Assembly (NCBI GenBank): GCA_003117195.1
Contig: BDSI01000126.1
Span: 288,357 to 352,356 of the forward strand
Length of the DNA stretch: 64,000 nucleotides
Source: Eudorina sp. 2006-703-Eu-15
Lineage: Eukaryota > Chlorophyta > Chlorophyceae > Chlamydomonadales > Volvocaceae
Direction: 5' to 3'
Made by a program: the position numbers and the translations under genes
Shown: piece after piece, positions 54,601-64,000 of the stretch
Position numbering within the stretch: position 1 is the first letter of the stretch
Layout of the letters: each line of letters starts with the position of its first letter
Notes under the pieces: generated by a model
Told to the model about the DNA's origin: nothing
What the model saw: only the letters and a program-made list of their open reading frames with translations
Databases searched by the model: none

Positions 54601-57600
54601 CGCGCAGGTGAACTTGACGCTGCGCGGCGTCGCAGCGGGCTCAACCACTGGAGGCGGAGGGGGCGGAGGGAACAGCAGCAGCGGCAGCAGCGGAGTTTCT
54701 CCTCCTCCGGCGGCTTCGGCGGTGGTCCTGGACGCCGCGCTGCTTGTGTCCGTGTTCCAGGTGCTGGCCCCCGCCAGCCTCTCCCTGGAGCACCTTACAC
54801 TGCTCAATGTGGCCTCGCCGCGACCGGGGGTGCTGGCGCTGCCGCTGTACCTGGCGACGGCCAACGTCACGGCGGGAGGCGATGACCCACGGGTCGTCCT
54901 CCGAAACGTGACGTTGGTGCTGGCTGCGGACGAGTTGTCGTACGCGAGCACGTGGCTGCAGGCTTACTCGGACACCTCCACATCGACGCTCAGCCGGGAG
55001 CAGGCGGCCTGGCTGCGGACGGTGGTGCAGGATGTCACGGTACGTGTGTGGGGAGTGGGGTAATAGGAAATTGGTAGACGTTTTCAAACTGCGCTGCTGC
55101 CAGAGCGACGGTCTGGCTGGAAAGAAACAGTACAGTGCCAGGGGAGTGGGAGTGAAAAGGGTTGCGCAAGGGCTGGCGGGGAAGGGCTGGCGGATTCCGT
55201 GCGGTCTCGCTGTCGTGGTTGACAATACGATAGGGGGGCTGGGGGACTAAAAAGATATACCAAACCCAGAAACGAGCCCGGCCCAGGGACGGGGCCGCGT
55301 CACAACTTGGTGTATAATACGGTATTACCGTGTTATAGGAGACCCCCCAAAGGGTTCGTCAGCACGATGTGGGTTTTGCACGATGAGGGGCGCGATGAGG
55401 GGCACGACGATCGCACAACGCGGAGGCAGGATGAGGGGCATGAGGGGATGAGGGGCATGAGGGGATGCGGGGCATCCCCTCCATCCCATATCTCTGCCTT
55501 ATCGGCTGGGTTACAGCACCCACCCAGTAGCCAGCACCCCATTGCCGCCCTGCGTCCGCACCCTCATGCCCTCTCTTCCTCGACCTGCGGTGGGTGTTTG
55601 CTGCCTACCTGCCAAGTTCCTGTTTCCTGTACCCGTCTCCCCCGTTGGTGGTCGTCTGCCCGCAGTGGTCCGCCCTGTCGCTGGATGCGCTCGACTTCCG
55701 GCGGCTCCGCTCTCTGGGCGTGGACGCCACCGGCTTGCGGCTCACCTCCAGACCCCCCCTCGGCTTCCCCCTGGCCCAGCCCGCCATCGGCATCTCCCTC
55801 TTCGAACCCTCCCCCCTGGACAGCTACCCACAGATTGTCGTATTGAACAATACGGCAGCCCTGGTTTCGGCGCTGAACGCCTCCGCCGGGACGCTGTCCC
55901 CCCTGCCGGGGGTGTACGAGGCGTACCCGGGCGTGCCGACGCTTGCGGCCGTTTCGCTGCTGGCAAGTGCGTACGACAACACGACGGTGTACGACAACCG
56001 TACGACCGTGTTTGCACCCGTGTCGTACGGCCCGGTGGTGATGCAGCGGAGCTACATCGTGGGGCCTTACCTCAACGCCAGTACGGGGGGCCTGGCGGCG
56101 GGCAGTACGACACCGGTCCTGGACTTTGGCGGCGTGCGGTCGACCTGGGCCAGCTGGGCTTCCTCCGCCGGCGCGGGTCTGAGTCTGACGCTGCGCAACT
56201 TGACGGTGGTGGGGCTGGGCAGCCCGGCCCGGTGGCCTTCGGACCGGCTGGTGCGCTGCCTGGACCTGCCCGTGTGGGCGGTGGGCGGCAGCCGCCTGCC
56301 GTCGCTGTCGGGGGAGGCGCCCGCGCTGCTGCTGGTGGGGGCCACCCTCGCAGTGTCGCCGCAGGAGCTGGCGCTGTGGAGGGCATGCTACGAGGCAAGA
56401 GCTGTGCTGATGTCTCTACAACGACTCCTTGTCCTTGCGTGCATGCATCAAGCAGAATTGTTTGCTTGTCCAAACAATCCACGAGCCACCAAGGGTTGTC
56501 CAAACAATCCACGAGCCATGAAACCCTGGCTAGGACCGCGCCCTGATTCATTCAGGTGAACAGGGCAGGGCGGAGGATCCACAAGATCCCTTTTTTTGAA
56601 AGTGGCATTGACATGAGTTATGGGTCGGTTCGGCCGACCGGCCGCACCGTTGCACACTCGGCATCTCGCCGCGCCCCGCTGCCGTCGCTTCCCTTGCGGC
56701 CGCATGGCGGCACACCTCAGGTGCTCACGGCAGGGGACCAACAGCAGCAGCTGGGCGTCAGCAGCGCCCTGGTGGAGGCGTGCAAGGGCCTGGGGCTCGT
56801 GGCGTTCAAGGTCAGCAACAGCAGCGGCGCCGACAGGGCCTCGGAGGACGGGGCTCACGCACTGCGGGTGGACCTGCTCCGGGTGGGTAGGGGTATGGAC
56901 CACGGGGGTTCCTGCTGGGGTCCCGCGGGATGAGGAAAGGTGATGCAGGCTCGGAGAGCAGAGGGCGGCGGGCTGCAAGCGGGTGGGGCGGCCATGACCT
57001 GGTCTGACTGCCGGAGGCAAAGCATCCGGTGCAGAGGGAACTGCAGGGGGGAGTCCACGTCCGGCAATCACACCTGGCTGGCAGGCGGGTGGTGTGGTGC
57101 GGACGTGTGGTTGAACTGAGGAAAGGTGGTGTGGTGTGGAAGTCCTGGGAGGGGCGCGCTGGCAGTCGTCGTCGTTGGATGGCCTGGGCTGTTTGTTCGG
57201 CGCGCAAGGACGCGCAAGTAGCAGTGGTCTGGTAGGGGGCGGCGGGGGCGGGCGGTTTCCCTCCGTGCGCTCCCGGCCGTCGCGTCCTCCATGGTTCCGG
57301 TACCTGAGCCGCCCAGACACCGCACACATCCACCCACCCGCCCACCCCTGGCCGTGGCTCGCGCCTCGGCCGTGCAGGGCATGGGCTTGCAGCTGCGCAA
57401 CTGCACGCTGCGGGATGACGTGGCACCGTACCAGCGGTACGACCTGGAGGTGCTGCTGCCAGGTGGGCCCGGGCAGGTGGGGGAGGGGGTTGCGCCAGGG
57501 GCGCCATGGAGAGAGAGAGGAGGTTAAAAATAAAAACAGAGGGGTGTTCCGCACATCTTGTCTTGGGCCAGTGCTGTGCCGCCTTGCCGAGCCTACGTCA

Positions 57601-60600
57601 GCTCGCGGTTACCGTCGCTGCGCCCCACTTCCCCACCCCCGGGGTCTCGCGTGCGGTTGGTTGACTCTGGATTCCCCCGGCATGCAACTCCCGGGCTGCG
57701 CGGTCGCTCTTGGGATCGGGTCGGGGGGCGGGGCCGAATGGTTAGCGGGCGGGCGGGTGGAGCCGCCAGCTGCGGCGAGCCGCGAGTTGCTGGGTGAGGT
57801 GCATGGGTTGCAGCAGACCCGGCCAGTTGGTGTCTGAATGCCGCACCGCACCGCGCCACATGGTTCAGACTTGATCTCGTGCTTGCCTGTGTTTGAGCCC
57901 ACGGCCGAGGTTGACATTCACCGGCGGTGTCAGCGGTCGATCGCACTGTGTCACAAAACATTTCCATGTCTCTGCGCTGGGTGCTGGGTGTGCTGCACAC
58001 CTCTTGTCACACGGCACAAACGCCCCCATCATTTCCCTTTCTTTTCCCGGCCCGCCAGCGCCTCCGCCGGGGCCTCCGGCCTTCGGCAGCGACGGCGGCG
58101 GCGACGGAGGCGACGGTGGCGGCGGCGGCGGCTCCAGCAGCAGCAAGAAGTGGATCATCCCTGTAGTGGTGGTGGGCGTGGTGGCGCTGGCCACCGTGGT
58201 GCTGCTGCTGCTGCTGTACCTGCGCCACCGCCGGGACGGCGGCGCCCCCCGGCCGTACATCAACGTGCACATGCTCAAGATGATGACCGAGAACAGCCTG
58301 CGGCCGTACGGCCACATGCCCAAGGCGGACAGCCTGCAGCGGCAGGAGAGCGGCTTCCGACGCGGGACGGACACGAGGAGCCTGGGCAGCGCCCGGCCGC
58401 CGCGCTTCGGCGGGACGTCGCAGGTGTGTGGGAGGAGGGGGCGGGATGGGACGGGTCAGAGCCAGGTCAGGGCCGGGGCGGGGGGTCTGCGGCGGCGCTC
58501 TCCGCGGTGGCGGCGGCCGGCTGCGGAGGTCAGTTTGGGTGCAACCGCGTTCGTTCGGATGGGTCGGGGGTTCAATGGCGCCACCCCTGGGTGAGCTCTC
58601 GTGAGTATACAAGCCCCGGCGGCGGCACGCCTGGCCGAATGCCGCACCCGTGGTCGCGACCCTGGCAGGCTCGGAGCGTCCGTGGCGCCGAAACCAGCTC
58701 CGGCCACGTGACCGCACGGGTCAGCGGGGAGGACGGTCCTGGCGGAAGCGGCGGTGGACGCGCCGCGGCCGCGGCCGCGGCCGCGGCAACCGGCGCCGCC
58801 GGTAGCGGCCCCGAGCCGAGCAGCCCGTCGCGGCGGAACGGGGGCGTGGCCGCATTCGCCGAGCAATTGGACGGCGGGGACGCCGCTGAGGCAGCCACGG
58901 CCGGTGTGTGGGACTGCAACATCAGCGAATCAGCACCCGCCGACAACGGCGCCGCCGCCGCCGGCTCCGCCGCCGTCGCCGCGGTCGCCGACAACGGCAC
59001 GGTCGGTCCCCAGGGAGCGCTGCCACTGTGGAACGCTGCCTACGCGTGGCCGACGGGGGCGGACCCACAGTACGATCCGTACGGTGGATACGGCATGAAT
59101 TTTGCAGCGCCGTACTATATGTACGGGTACTGGCCGGGGTTCGGGAACGCGGCCTTGCCCATGGCGATGGCGGGTGCGGAGCAGCTGCAGTACAGCGGCG
59201 TGGCGGCGGCGGCGCCGGTGGCGCCAGCGGAGGCGCTGCCGCTGTACGGCGCGGCGGAGGCGACGCCGGATGCGGGTATGCCGGCGGACGCGGCCGCCGC
59301 CATCCGCCAGGCTGCCGCCGCGCCGCTGCTGCACACGACGCCGTCGGGCGCGGAGATCGCCGCCGCCGCCGCAGCAGCCGACGTCACGGGCGCCTTGGAC
59401 AGGGCCACGAGCTCCCCCGTACCAGCGCCGACCCCGTTGGCCGTCGCAGCCAACCACCCGGACCACTCGCCTCTTCCATTCGGCCACCAGCAGCACCAGC
59501 AGCAGGAAGCGCCACAGCTACAGCCACGATTCAGCGTCACCCGGGGCCCCATCGGGCTGCTCGACGGCGCCGCCAGCCCGGCGGCCCCGTACGGCAGCTC
59601 TCCCGAAACCACACGGAACTGGAGCAGCGGCGAGAACTTGGTTGCGTACGGCAGCGACAGCAGGGGCGCGCCGGGTGGCGCCGGCGGCGGCGCGGCGACC
59701 CCTCTGCGGCTTTCAGGACAGGATGGGTCGATGGGGGTGATCAGCTCCGTCACGGCGGTGGATGCAGTACAGCCGCTGTCCCTGGTGTCGACGGCGGCGG
59801 CGGCGGTGCATGCAGCCGGCAGCGGCGGCGGCGCCGCCATCAGCCGCCAGGCGACGGCGTCGCTGCTCACTCGGTCGGCGTCCGTGGAGGGCCCGTACTG
59901 GCCGGCGCCGGCGCCGTCGACGGCGGCGTCGACGCAGGGCAGGTCGCTCCACACCGTCGAGGACGTGGCGGCGGGGGCTGGCGGCGGCGGACAGGCGGGC
60001 GCGGCCGCGCCGTCCTCGAAAAGACCCGCGGGTGTCACGGCATCGGATCACGGCATGCAGAAGACGGTGCGTGCGTGCCAGGAGTGGAGGGGGAGGAAGA
60101 GGGGCGCCGAAAATTGGAGGAGGGGTGTTTAGCCAAGGAAATTGCCCGACCCAACCCAGTTGCCGTATTAACCTGAGACATGTTGTGTTCCATCTAAACA
60201 GCGAGCGTCGTACGGCAGCTGCACCACGAAGGCCCCAAACTATGTGGGACGGATGCTGGCCCGGGCAGCGAACCAGGATCCCTACCTGCCTCCCTACCTG
60301 CCTCCCTACCTGCCTCCCTACCTGCCTCCCTACCTGCCTCCCTACCTGCCTCCCTACCTGCCTCCCTACCTGCCTCCCTACCTGCCTCCCTACCTGCCTC
60401 CCTACCTGCCTCCCTACCTGCCTCCCTACCTGCCTCCCTCCCCCGCAGCTGTCCGAGCACCAACGGCTGCTCCGCACCACCTCCGCCGCCAGCACCCTGG
60501 CCTCCGTGTTCCGATTGGAGGGGCGGGTGTGGCCCTGGTCACCCGACCGCACCTCGGCGGGCCGACAGGGGGCAGCTGCGGCCAGCGGCTCGTACAAGGA

Positions 60601-63004
60601 CATCGCCGCCGCCGCCGCCGCGGCGGCGGCGGCAACCGCCGTCTCGGCCGGCGCTAGCAGCCGCGGCGGCGAGCTCAGCCCCGCGCCCAGCATCGGCGGC
60701 CGGGACAGGCGGGGCGGCCGTCGAGTCACTCCTACACGGACTGAGGCGGCGGCGGCGCGGGCGCCGGGCAGTACGGCATTTACGGCAGGACGAGCGGGTC
60801 GCGGCTCAGGGGGTCTGGAGATCACGCTGACGGGGGCGGTCAGCAGCTCCGAGTCGCCGGCGTCGCCGGGGCGCGGCGCGTCGCCGCCGGCGGGTCGGTC
60901 GCCGCCGGCGGGTCGGTCGCCGCCGGCGGGTCGGTCGCCGCCGGCGGCGGCGACGCCGCTGCTGCTGTCGGCGGCGACCACCGGAGAGCACCGGCGGTCC
61001 ATCGGCGGCAGCAGCGGCGGCGGCGTCGGGGGCGGCAGCCCGTCGCCGCCGCTGCAGCGGGTGCAGTTCGCTGACGCGTTTGCGGAGGCGGCGGATGAGG
61101 TGGCGAAGGCGGCGGCGCCCGTGGCGGTGGCGACGGGGACGCCGGGCGGGGCGGGTGGCCCACGGGTCGCGCGGCGTTCGCCCTTCCTGGCGAGTTGGTG
61201 GGGGGGGGGGAGACAGGACCGGACGTCAGGGGTGAGGCGGCGAGAATGAGGCTCCTGCCGGCGATGTGCCTTCTACATTGCCTTCTTTCTTTCTTTCTTT
61301 CTTTCTTTCTTTCATGGTTGGGGCCCCCCCAACGTCCCTTCGGCTTGAGGGGCCCTCTGCGCAGCCTCTCCCTGTCCCTCATGCCCCTGTCCTGCCACCC
61401 ATAACCAACGCCTCCGCTCAACACCGCCACTGCTGTCCCCAGGTCAAGACCTCCACGGCGTCCAGGTTGGCGGGGCAAGCGGGGTCCCCCTCCGAAGGCT
61501 CATACACGGCCGTCCCTGGAGCCAAGCCGGATGGCGCCGCCGCGGCCGCGGCCGCCGAAGTGGCAGCAGCGGGGGCGGCCGTGGCCGGCGGCGCTGCGGA
61601 CGGGTCGCTGCTGCAGCCTTCAGCCGCCTTTGGCGGCAGCCTCGCCGTACCTGTCGGCGTCGTCGTCGGCGGCGGCGGCGGAGGCACTCTGCAGCAGACG
61701 TACTCCGAGCCCGTCAGGGCGCGGGGGACGACGGCAACCGGCGCCGCCGCCGCCGCCGCCGCCGCCGCTGCAGGGACCCCAGATGCGCAGGGCTCCGGCG
61801 CCGCCGCCGGGACCTCCAGCGGAGGCGGCGGAGGCGGAGGCGGAGCCAAGCCGGGTCTGGGCAGGCTGCTGGTGGGTTCACTGTCCAACCTGTTCCGGGT
61901 GGACACACTGACGATGGGCGTGTCCCAACGGTCGGCGTCGCCGCCGCCGCCGCCGGCGCTGGCGCCCAGCGGCGGCAGCCTGACGGCTCCGGCGGCGGAC
62001 CGCCCCGGAAACCGCGGCGCTGCCGCTGCCGTACAGATGACCGAGATCCGCGGCGGCTCGCCGACTGCGAGCGTCGGCGGAGGTGCCCGGGGGAGTGGAA
62101 CGGGGTCCAGCGCGGCGGCGGCGGCGGCGACGCCGGGCGCGGGCAGAGGCGGCGGCGGCGGCGGCGGTGGCAGCGGCCGCAGCGGCGGGAGCGGCGCGGC
62201 GGCGCCAGGGCCCCTGGATCTCGGCGCGGCGTTGAGCGAGCTGACGGCGGACCTGGAGAACCGGCTGAATGAGAACCAGCTGGTCATACAGCAAGTGCTG
62301 GGCTCGGGCGCGTTCGGGACGGTGTACAAAGGTGAGGGGGATGCGGGGTTGCGGGGAGAGGGTGTGTGGGAGGATGTGGGTTGCGGCGGGTGGGTGGCAG
62401 CTGGTTTGGTGCGCAGCGCGCTGGAAGGCCGGCATGGAGCCCCGCCACTCACTCATATCTCCAGCGCGATGCCGGCCCGCTGCGCCGAGGCTGAGGAGGC
62501 GTTGGTGCTGGCCCCTCCTCCTCCCAGCGCCAAACGGTTTCCCAGTCGCCCGTGGGGGCTCTGACACGGACGGGGCGCGGCCCCTCGCCAGCCCTGAGGG
62601 CCCCGGCTGCGGTCGTGCTGTCCACAGCCCTGGCTCCCCTCCCGCTACGAACCCGGCCCCGAGTTAACCCGGGTTGCCCCGCGTCCCCACTGAACCCCTC
62701 CCTCCCGCCCAGCGCAGCACAGTGCTGTTCAATCTGTCCACCAGGTTACTGTACCAATTTTCTCCGGTCGAAACGTCGTTCTGGCAGCAGCGCAGTTTGA
62801 AATTGTCTACCAATTTCCTATACCCCTCCCCCCGCCCCTCCCGCCCCTTCCTCCCCCCGCCCTCTCCCCCTCCCCCTTCCCCTTTCCTCCCGCCTGTCCA
62901 GCCCTGTGGAAGGGTCTCCAGGTGGCCGTCAAGACCATGACGCTGACGGCGGATGCGGTGATGCAGGGACGGCACGCGGCCCTCATGGAGGCGGCGCTGT
63001 CAAA
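51628..63004 (+). CDS. Receptor-like transmembrane protein kinase RLK-B (3' end beyond window)
   Basis: Tandem paralogue of RLK-A. Exons: 51628-51973, 52176-52429, 53376-53456, 53962-54357, 54608-55039, 55666-56394, 56721-56882, 57378-57462, 58059-58423, 58669-60066, 60449-61231, 61443-62331, 62902-63004 (continues); phases agree, 2,007 codons plus 2 nt. Signal peptide (AFVAVVVLALLTG), Asn-rich ectodomain alignable to RLK-A throughout (SPGSVLRLVGCRLVLLEC, YQRYDLEVLLPG), membrane helix WIIPVVVVGVVALATVVLLL (58151), low-complexity cytoplasmic region, conserved LVGSLSNLFRVDTL, then GSGAFGTVYKG and VAVKTM. Intron 6 starts with GC (GAG|GCAAGA). Five introns here are absent from RLK-A. The rest of the kinase domain should lie beyond 64000. 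Donors at 54357 and 56882 are the least certain. Confidence 0.85.
55062..55150 (-). repeat. Intronic repeat family I copy (long form)
   Basis: Reverse complement has CTGGCAGCAGCGCAGTTTGA and CTACCAATTTCCTATTACCC. Beyond the core it aligns with 62743-62790 (both carry TACTGT and GACCGTCG/AACGTCGTTCTGG). RLK-B intron 5, just after the donor. Confidence 0.65.
55196..55232 (+). repeat. Intronic repeat family II copy (degenerate)
   Basis: GTGCGGTCTCGCTGTCGTGG then TTGACAATACG, RLK-B intron 5, 50 bp after the family I copy. Confidence 0.5.
56464..56518 (+). repeat. Tandem 26-bp duplication in RLK-B intron 6
   Basis: GTCCAAACAATCCACGAGCC occurs twice (56467 and 56498), near the 5' part of the RLK-B-specific GC-AG intron. 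Confidence 0.8.
60127..60170 (+). repeat. Intronic repeat family III copy
   Basis: GTTTAGCCAAGGAAATTGCC then CGACCCAACCCAGTTGCCG, RLK-B intron 10. Confidence 0.5.
60281..60440 (+). repeat. 12-bp TACCTGCCTCCC repeat before an acceptor
   Basis: Thirteen perfect copies of TACCTGCCTCCC in RLK-B intron 10, ending at the CCCCGCAG acceptor of exon 60449-61231. Period 12 leaves both strands open (Leu-Pro-Pro-Tyr and Arg-Glu-Ala-Gly repeats), which is an artefact. Confidence 0.97.
61283..61313 (+). repeat. (TTTC)n microsatellite
   Basis: Seven to eight TTTC units in RLK-B intron 11. Confidence 0.9.
62743..62830 (+). repeat. Intronic repeat family I copy (long form)
   Basis: CTGGCAGCAGCGCAGTTTGA, AATTGTCTACCAATTTCC, TATACCCC, followed by the C/T tract leading to the acceptor of RLK-B exon 62902. 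RLK-A has a different sequence before the equivalent exon, so this copy is specific to RLK-B. Confidence 0.7.
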
Positions 63005-63131
63005 GTGGGTGCAGGAGGGCGGGGGGAAGGGGGGGAGGGGGGGCGGGAAGGGGGGGGGGCGGGGCAGGTGTGGGGCGAAATGAGCCATGAGCGCCCTGGT
63101 GAAGCTTCACTGCTCGAGGAGGGCCCGGCAG

Positions 63132-64000
63132 GGCCTGAGGGGACCTAGGGCCTGAGGGGACCTAGGGCCTGAGGGGAACAAGGGCCTGAGGGGACCTAGG
63201 GCCTGAGGGGACCTAGGGCCTGGGGGGAACAAGGGCCTGAGGGGAACAAGGGCCTGAGGGGACCTAGGGGCACAAGGGCCTGAGGGACTAGGGCCTGAGG
63301 GGACCTAGGCTGAAACAGGGCCTGAGGGGACCTAGGGCCTGAGGACCTAGGGCTGAGGGAACAAGGGCCTGAGGGAACAAGGGCCTGAGGGAACAAGGGC
63401 CTGAGGGAAGGGCCTGAGGGAACTGGGCCTGAGGGGAACAAGGGCCTGAGGGGAACTAGGGCCTGAGGGGACCTAGGGCCTGAGGGGAACAAGGGCCTGA
63501 GGGGACCTAGGGCCTGAGGGGAACAAGGGCTGAGGGACCTTGAGGGGAACAAGGGCCTGGGGGGAACAAGGGCCTGAGGGGAACAAGGGCCTGAGGGGAA
63601 CAAGGGCCTGAGGGGAACAAGGGCCTGAGGGGACCTAGGGCCTGAGGGAACAAGGGCTGAGGGGAAGGGCCTGAGGGGAACAAGGGCCTGGGGGGACTAG
63701 GGCTGAGGGGAACAAGGCTGGGGGAACAAGGGCCTGAGGGGACCTAGGGCCTGAGGGAACAAGGGCCTGAGGGGAACAAGGGCCTGAGGGGAACAAGGGC
63801 CTGAGGGGAACAAGGGCCTGAGGGGAACTAGGGCCTGAGGGAACAAGGGCCTGAGGGGAACAAGGGCCTGAGGGAACAAGGGCCTGGGGGAACAAGGGCC
63901 TGAGGGGACTAGGGCCTGAGGGGAACAAGGGCCTGAGGGGAACAAGGGCCTGAGGGGACAGGGCCTGGGGGAACAAGGCTGGGGAAGGCCTGAGGGGAAC
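63132..64000 (+). repeat. 17-bp minisatellite GGGCCTGAGGGGAACAA
   Basis: At least 50 units of 16-18 bp, alternating between GGGCCTGAGGGGAACAA and GGGCCTGAGGGGACCTA, with many one- or two-base deletions. It fills RLK-B intron 13 to the window edge. It starts inside a stretch (about 63083-63138) that is also present, unexpanded, in the equivalent RLK-A intron (about 42209-42268). Confidence 0.97.

Noticed and set aside
63196..63976. Minus-strand Pro/Ser/Gln-rich ORFs
   Set aside because: Translations of the 17-bp minisatellite in RLK-B intron 13.

Overview
The window looks like nuclear DNA of a volvocine or related chlorophycean green alga. It is very GC-rich. Its genes carry many short introns with GT(or GC)-AG ends. 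The proteins have long Ala/Gly/Pro/Ser-rich linkers, and the introns and spacers are full of micro- and minisatellites and retroelement fragments. No search was run; all assignments come from motifs and from exon joins whose reading phases agree.

Layout. (1) 1-6787, minus: a subtilisin-family serine protease, cut by the left edge, with a probable N-terminal membrane anchor. (2) 6788-10695: intergenic sequence with a 5'-truncated non-LTR retrotransposon (about 8877-9752). (3) 10696-15294, plus: a two-hotdog acyl-CoA thioesterase of the ACOT9/BFIT type, eight exons. (4) 17716-22362, minus: a UBL-WLM-PUB metalloprotease (WSS1 type, DNA-protein crosslink repair and p97 linked), six exons. (5) Head to head with it, 22748-27515, plus: the alpha subunit of the signal recognition particle receptor, eight exons with all five GTPase motifs. 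(6) 29894-49665, plus: a predicted 4,028-residue transmembrane receptor-like protein kinase (RLK-A). It has a signal peptide, a glycoprotein ectodomain, one membrane helix, a TKL-like kinase domain and a tail of nearly 1,800 low-complexity residues. (7) 51628 to the right edge, plus: a tandem paralogue (RLK-B), visible up to the exon with the ATP-binding lysine.

The two kinases are the most interesting part. They share stretches of near-identical or identical nucleotides, some including intron sequence, beside strongly diverged parts, which suggests recent gene conversion. Their intron content also differs: five introns are present in RLK-B and absent from RLK-A. Several intronic features recur across unrelated genes: at least three short dispersed repeat families, tandem repeats that multiply 5' splice sites, and pyrimidine-rich tandem repeats placed directly before 3' splice sites.

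The housekeeping genes (SRP receptor, WLM protease, thioesterase) show no functional link to the kinases beyond proximity. Exon coordinates were read by eye from splice consensus. For five of the genes the summed exon phases close correctly; for the subtilase one or more exons between 5018 and 6371 may be missing.
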